Assembly: GCF_017355955.1 (NCBI RefSeq)
Contig: NZ_JAFFID010000001.1
Coordinates: 1,860,001-1,924,000 of the forward strand
Reading direction: 5' to 3'
Source of the DNA: Sabulibacter ruber
Lineage (GTDB): Bacteria; Bacteroidota; Bacteroidia; Cytophagales; Hymenobacteraceae
Length of the DNA: 64,000 nt
In this document: one piece after another, positions 59,579 through 64,000 of the stretch
Layout: each line of letters starts with the position of its first letter
Position numbering within the stretch: the stretch's first letter is position 1
The notes under the pieces: generated by a model
Database searches by the model: none
Told to the model about the DNA's origin: nothing
Seen by the model: only the letters and a program-made list of their open reading frames with translations
Program-made: the position numbers and the translations under genes

Positions 59579-62500
59579 GTGAAGATAACTTCTGTTCGTT
59601 TCTTTAACCTGAACTCGCTGCAGGGCGAGCACCTTATCCGTTTCGATGAATCGCCGCTGAGCGACTCGGGGCTGTTTGCCATTACCGGACCAACCGGCGC
59701 GGGCAAAACCACCATCCTGGATGCCATTACGGTGGCGCTGTACGGGCAGGTGCCGCGCCACGGCCGCGATGTGGCCGAGATCATGACCCGCCACACCGGC
59801 GAGTGCTGGTCTGAGGTGGAGTTTGAGGCTCAGGACAAACGCTACCGGGCCAAGTGGAGCCTGCGCCGCAGCCGTAGCAAACCAGACGGTAAGCTGCAGA
59901 GTCCTGTGATGGAACTGATGGATGCCGCCACCCAGCAAATACTGGAATCGCGCCTCTCTGAGACCAAGCAGCGCATCATTGACCTGTGCGGACTGGATTT
60001 TCAGCAGTTCCTTCGCTCCGTCATGCTCTCGCAAGGCGATTTCACCCGTTTCCTCAAGGCCAGCGAAAGCGAGCGCAGCGAACTTCTGGAGAAACTCACC
60101 GATACCCGCATCTACTCCCAGATTTCCATGGCGGCTTACGAGAAAGCCAAAGCCGAGCGCCAGAAACTACAGGATATTGAACAGCGCCTGCAACTGGACC
60201 AATTGCTAACTGAGGAAGACAGGGCTGCCCTGGCGCAGGAAGTAAATCGGCTGAAAGCCGAAGCCCAACAGGCGCACCAGTACGTGCAGCAGCACTTATT
60301 GCAGCAGGCGTGGCTGGAGAATCTACAGAAACTAACGAAGAAAGAAGACCAACTCGCAGCCCAGCTCACCGCAGCCAAAGCAGAGCAACAGGCCTGGAAA
60401 CCACAGCAGGAGAAACTACAGCGCCATGAGCAGACTCAACCGTTCCAGACCGATCTGGTGCGCTTGGCGGAGGTCCAGCGCCAAGGCCAGACCGTAGCGA
60501 AAACCGTCTCGCAGTTGAAGCAACTGGTTCCGGCGCAGGAACAACAGGTAGCTACCCAAAACGCCGCTGCCACGTCTGCCCGTGCCGCCCACGCCCAGGC
60601 GCAACAAACCTTAACAGAAGCCGAGCCCCGCTTAGACCAGGTGCTTCAGCAAGACACCCACCTGGCTGCGCAACAAACCCAGTTCGCCAAAGACGAACAG
60701 GTCACCGCCCAACTTCAGGCCCAGGTACGTCAACTGCTGGGAACGGTGGAACAAAAGCAGACCGAGTTCAGGGGAATTGAGGAACAAGGCAAACAACTTA
60801 AACAATGGCTGAGCCAATACGCCTTAGACGAGGAACTGTCCCAAACCCTGCCCGAAGGCAAATCAGAACTCCGGAACCTGGAAGAGACCCAGAAACAACT
60901 TACCAAATTCAGAAAAGAACAGGTTGATTTCCGCTTGATTCTGGAAAACGAAGCCAAGAACGCTTCCACCTGGCGTACCCAATTAGCGACCACGGAAAAA
61001 AGCCTACAAGAAAAACAAGCTGAGCTTACGCAACTGCAGGAACAAGCCAGAGCGGCGCTGCAAGGCCAGGAACCCGCGGCCCTGGAACAGCTGTGCCATC
61101 GGTTACCGCAGGTGTGTAGCCAACTGGAAAAGCAGCTGGGCTTGAGCAAAAGTTATTTGCAACTGGAGGCTCGTCGGCAAGCTTTGCAAGGCCAACTGGC
61201 GCAGACCTCACAAGACCTGCACCAGCAGCGCACGGCGCTCACGCAGACGAAAACCCAACGGGAACAGGCTCTGGATAAGCTGAAGGATTTGCAACAGATT
61301 GTTGATTTGCAGCGCCAGATCCAGAAGTACGAGGAAGCCCGCCTGCAACTTCAACCAGAGCAGCCCTGCCCGCTTTGCGGCTCCACGCATCACCCCTACG
61401 TGGAAACCCACCAGGCGCAGACCTTGTCTGAGGCCGAGCAGAACCTTATGCACCAGCAGCAACGCGTGCAACAGATTGACGGGCAGGAACGTGAACAAGC
61501 GGCGGCCGTGCATCGGCTGGAACTGGCGGAGCAACATACAAAGGAGCAGATCCAGGAAATAACAGGCCAGACGAAGGAACTGCAAACCCAGTTTGCCCAC
61601 CTGAACACGGCCCTTGCGCTTGCCCACGAGATTGCCGTTTCTGACACCATTGACTTGTACTGGAACGCCCGTAAAACCGAGCTGCACCAAGCCACCACCA
61701 CGCTGGAAACATTGCGCGGATTACGTACCCGCACCGATGATGCCCGGCAAGCCGAGCAGAAACTGCTGTCTGAGCAGCAGCGTTTCCGGCACGAACTAGA
61801 AAAATCAGCCGAAAAACGCCACCAAACCGAAGCCCAGCTGCAGCGCCTGCAAACCGAACTGGACGACTTAGTGGAGCAGGAGAAAGTCATTGCAGAAACG
61901 TTGGGCTCCTTCTTTCTTACTTACGGCCTCTCCTATTCCGGCACCAACGGCTCTGACCTGATTGCCCAGTTAGAGAACCGGCGGCAAACCTATGAGTTGA
62001 AAAAGGCCCAATTGCCGGAGCTGCGGGTCAAGTATTCTGAAGCCAAAGCCGAAGCCGAAAACACCCAAAAAGCCCTGAGCGAGAAGCAGCAGGAACTACA
62101 GCAGCGCCAGGAACAACTAGAAGCCTCAAAGGCACATTTGCAGGAACTTTGGCGGCAACGCTATGTACTTTTATCAGAGGGCTTACAGCCGCAAACCGAG
62201 AAGCATCGCTTACAGCAAGCCTTGCAACAGGCTGCTCAGACGCTGCAAACCACCGAAACCGCTTTGCAGCGGGAGCAGGAACAACTGAACTTACTGGCGC
62301 ACCAGCTCTCCACCAAGCAGCAGGAGCAGCATACTAACAACCAAGCCCAGTCTGAATTGGAAACGGCCCTGTTGCAAAAAATCAAACCGCTGGGCTACTT
62401 GTCCATCGCAGAGCTGCAGGCCTTGCTCCTTTCTGAAGAAGAATTCCGCCGTCTACGAACAGAACAGGATAGGCTGGAAAAAACGCTGACCCAGCTGGAG

Positions 62501-63247
62501 CACAGCCTGCAACAATGCCGCACGGAGTACCAGACCGAGAAAGAACGGCACCTCACCGAGCTGACGCTGGGAGAACTGCAACCGCTCATCCAAACCCTGG
62601 AGGAAGAGAAGAACCAGCACCTGGCCCAGATAGGGCGATTGGAGATGCAGTTGCAGCAAGACACTGATCTGCGGGAGAAACACCGCCAACTCACCCATCA
62701 ACTGGATGTGCAGAAAGGCGAGGCAGCCCGTTGGGCCCGGCTGGCCAACCTCATCGGGTCTGCCGATGGCAAGAAGTTCAGTAAATACGCCCAAAGCCTC
62801 ACCCTGGCGAGGTTGGTAGAACTGGGCAACCGCCACCTGCACCACCTCAATGACCGCTACCGCATCCTGAAAAGCAACGACAATGAACTGGAGCTGCAGA
62901 TTCTGGACACCTACCAGGGCGATGCCGTGCGGTCAGTTAACTCCCTTTCCGGGGGTGAAAGCTTTTTGGTGAGTCTGGCGCTGGCCCTCGGATTGTCTGA
63001 TCTGGCCAGCCACAAAGCCCAGATTCATTCCCTGTTCATTGACGAAGGCTTCGGGACGCTGGACGCCGACACGCTGGATGTTGCCATGGATGCCCTGGAA
63101 AGCCTGCAAGCCAGCGGTAAGATGATTGGTATTATCTCGCACGTAGAAGCACTGAAAGAACGCATCAGCACGCAGATTGTGGTAGAGAAACAGGCCGGCG
63201 GCCGCAGCGAGATCAGGGTAGTGAGCGGGAATGTGCTGGCTCTGTAA
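59579..63247 (+). CDS. sbcC: Exonuclease subunit SbcC (Rad50-like SMC ATPase)
   Basis: 1222 residues with a GTG start at 59579. The Walker A motif is ITGPTGAGKTTILDAI (near 38). Two long Gln/Glu-rich coiled coils (about 185-590 and 610-1080) flank the zinc hook QPCPLCGSTHHP (Cys near 597). The ABC signature is NSLSGGESFLVSLALAL (near 1120), Walker B is SLFIDEGFGTLD (near 1152) and the switch His is in GIISHVEAL. It is the ATPase of the SbcCD nuclease that opens hairpins and double-strand ends. The usual partner sbcD is not adjacent; a DUF3800 gene lies in its place. Confidence 0.95.
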   Translation: MKITSVRFFNLNSLQGEHLIRFDESPLSDSGLFAITGPTGAGKTTILDAITVALYGQVPRHGRDVAEIMTRHTGECWSEVEFEAQDKRYRAKWSLRRSRSKPDGKLQSPVMELMDAATQQILESRLSETKQRIIDLCGLDFQQFLRSVMLSQGDFTRFLKASESERSELLEKLTDTRIYSQISMAAYEKAKAERQKLQDIEQRLQLDQLLTEEDRAALAQEVNRLKAEAQQAHQYVQQHLLQQAWLENLQKLTKKEDQLAAQLTAAKAEQQAWKPQQEKLQRHEQTQPFQTDLVRLAEVQRQGQTVAKTVSQLKQLVPAQEQQVATQNAAATSARAAHAQAQQTLTEAEPRLDQVLQQDTHLAAQQTQFAKDEQVTAQLQAQVRQLLGTVEQKQTEFRGIEEQGKQLKQWLSQYALDEELSQTLPEGKSELRNLEETQKQLTKFRKEQVDFRLILENEAKNASTWRTQLATTEKSLQEKQAELTQLQEQARAALQGQEPAALEQLCHRLPQVCSQLEKQLGLSKSYLQLEARRQALQGQLAQTSQDLHQQRTALTQTKTQREQALDKLKDLQQIVDLQRQIQKYEEARLQLQPEQPCPLCGSTHHPYVETHQAQTLSEAEQNLMHQQQRVQQIDGQEREQAAAVHRLELAEQHTKEQIQEITGQTKELQTQFAHLNTALALAHEIAVSDTIDLYWNARKTELHQATTTLETLRGLRTRTDDARQAEQKLLSEQQRFRHELEKSAEKRHQTEAQLQRLQTELDDLVEQEKVIAETLGSFFLTYGLSYSGTNGSDLIAQLENRRQTYELKKAQLPELRVKYSEAKAEAENTQKALSEKQQELQQRQEQLEASKAHLQELWRQRYVLLSEGLQPQTEKHRLQQALQQAAQTLQTTETALQREQEQLNLLAHQLSTKQQEQHTNNQAQSELETALLQKIKPLGYLSIAELQALLLSEEEFRRLRTEQDRLEKTLTQLEHSLQQCRTEYQTEKERHLTELTLGELQPLIQTLEEEKNQHLAQIGRLEMQLQQDTDLREKHRQLTHQLDVQKGEAARWARLANLIGSADGKKFSKYAQSLTLARLVELGNRHLHHLNDRYRILKSNDNELELQILDTYQGDAVRSVNSLSGGESFLVSLALALGLSDLASHKAQIHSLFIDEGFGTLDADTLDVAMDALESLQASGKMIGIISHVEALKERISTQIVVEKQAGGRSEIRVVSGNVLAL

Positions 63248-63737
63248 TCTGTAAAGGTTTATGTAAGTTTCAGCAGCTCTTAAAATGCAGGTTCATGGCC
63301 TGCTTCCTACTTCCAACTAAGCGGTAATGGCTCCTTCTCCCCCGAAGCGCCCATCAGTTTGGTTAGCTATTTAAGACCTGCTTTACTTAAAATCAGACCA
63401 AACCAGTTCACTGGCGCGAGACTTCAGTCTCGTGCCTCCGGATAAAGCGAGTCTCCAGACTCGCCGGGAACCACAACCTGGAAATGTGGTTCAGAAGGCG
63501 CCAAAGGTAAGCCGAAAACGAAGGTACAGGTGTACATCTGGTCTATAGTTCCTCAGCAAAACTGGCTTCGCTGCGGCAGCAGCGAGGGGAGTCAGAGACT
63601 CCCCGTTATCTGTAAGCACGAGTCTGGAGACTCGCGCCAGTATCTGCTCGTATTCTTATCTCGGCTAATTCTTCTAGCAACGGGGCTCTCTGTTTCTCAC
63701 CCCATTTTCAGAAATCAGCTTGAAAACAAAGGTTAGC
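63248..63737. other. Gap without gene between sbcC and the partial minus-strand gene
   Basis: It contains the composite hairpin element at 63411-63640 and, at about 63690-63730, a degenerate dispersed palindrome (CTGTTTCTCACCCCATTTTC, ending CTTGAAAACAAAG). The 68-codon frame at 63530-63736 crosses the repeats and is not protein-like. Confidence 0.5.
63411..63640. repeat. Composite hairpin element with terminal inverted repeats
   Basis: The ends are inverted: CTGGCGCGAGACTTCAGTC at 63411-63429 (arm to 63435) and, at 63616-63640, the near reverse complement ending GACTCGCGCCAG. Inside are GCGAGTCTCCAGACTCGC (63447-63464), a hairpin CTTCGCTGC/GCAGCGAGG near 63566-63587, GGGGAGTCAGAGACTCCCC (63586-63604) and CGAGTCTGGAGACTCG (63619-63634). 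Confidence 0.75.
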
Positions 63738-64000
63738 TTAATCAGCGCAGACTTTGCAGGGGGTGCGTCTTTCCTTTTGGGCCTGGGTTAAAGTGATAGA
63801 GGTGATGGTGCTTTTGCATTGCTCCAGCAGATGGCAGTTTTTGTCTACGTGAAAGGTTTTGGAGCCTTTGCTTTGGCAGATCATCACTTTTCCGCCTTTG
63901 GTAATGGCAGAAGGTTTAGGGGAAGACGTCTGTTTGGAGGCACTGCTGGCGTTCTCAGTGTCTGCATCTTCAGAGGCGGCTCCCTTGCCGCGGCGGCTTT
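63738..64000 (-). CDS. C-terminal part of a Cys/His-motif protein (cut by the window edge)
   Basis: Read on the minus strand, an open frame enters from the right edge and stops at 63738-63740 (TAA); at least 86 residues are visible. The first part is low-complexity (GAASEDADTENASSASKQ). The end is a compact domain: VMICQSKGSKTFHVDKNC, HLLEQCK, TLTQAQKERRTPCKVCAD. The pattern FH...C..L..C then [T].A......PC..C resembles the small zinc-ribbon-like tail (YHxxxCxxL ... PCxxC) found on secreted nucleases and calcium-binding-like proteins. The full gene and its start lie outside the window. Confidence 0.65.
   Translation of the reverse strand, partial: SRRGKGAASEDADTENASSASKQTSSPKPSAITKGGKVMICQSKGSKTFHVDKNCHLLEQCKSTITSITLTQAQKERRTPCKVCAD

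Noticed and set aside
63530..63736. 68-codon frame after sbcC
   Set aside because: It runs through the composite hairpin element and overlaps its palindromes.
1..64000. CRISPR array
   Set aside because: Repeats are palindromes or short scattered motifs; no regular repeat-spacer pattern and no cas gene were seen.

Overview
The window comes from a Bacteroidota chromosome. Within the order Cytophagales it looks most like a Hymenobacteraceae member such as Rufibacter or Pontibacter. The sequence evidence is: promoters of the TAnnTTTG type, a SusC/SusD pair with a hybrid two-component regulator, type IX secretion parts (PorU-like sortase, PorV and a client with a C-terminal sorting domain), two-PspC/GIN proteins and delta-60 repeats. 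The genus is inference; no rRNA gene is present.

Left edge (1-3209). This is the tRNA-proximal end of an integrative element. It holds a polymerase-like gene fragment entering from the left, about 750 bases without a gene but with inverted repeats, a small helix-turn-helix (excisionase-like) gene and a tyrosine integrase. Next come a cluster of GTGGCC repeats and two tandem tRNA-Lys(UUU) genes. The integrase and excisionase-like genes share a 17-base motif just upstream of their -7 boxes.

Core and catabolic region (3490-17085). After a TPR/SH3 protein comes a polysaccharide utilization locus: a fucose-permease-type MFS transporter, a 1373-residue hybrid histidine kinase/AraC regulator, SusC, SusD and a GH130 lipoprotein. 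The regulator would sense a glycan in the periplasm, SusCD import oligosaccharides, GH130 cleave (probably mannosidic) linkages, and the MFS permease carry the released sugar inward. The permease and susC upstream regions share an ACTATAGTACA motif.

Housekeeping region (17466-33284). This carries an SDR oxidoreductase, an LA_2272-type repeat protein, RlmD, ThiL, a TetR regulator, an M3 oligopeptidase, a PaaE-like reductase, an M23 peptidase, an MscS channel, a LolE-type permease, a NamZ/DUF1343 muramidase, Fmt and dihydrofolate reductase.

AT-rich block and secretion genes (33285-41138). A GT39-type membrane glycosyltransferase and most of a 1.66-kaa PorU-type sortase gene are clearly AT-richer than their surroundings. 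The change back to normal composition lies inside the sortase gene. PorV precedes it in the same operon.

Right part (41427-64000). This carries PadR-PspC/GIN, a SnoaL-type protein, a TIKI/TraB-like protein, CCA-adding enzyme, a T9SS-secreted delta-60 protein, methylmalonyl-CoA epimerase, and an iscS-iscU-(unknown 134 aa)-iscA operon. It continues with a secreted GH13 enzyme, two small envelope proteins, a DUF3800 protein, SbcC without SbcD beside it, and a partial cysteine-rich gene at the right edge.

Many intergenic gaps hold one member of a palindromic repeat family (consensus half GTTTYAGGGCTGTTTTCC). Two further palindrome types and one composite of several hairpins occur at 10.4-10.8, 17.3 and 63.4-63.6 kb. 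These repeats and the 134-residue isc gene are the least explained parts of the window.
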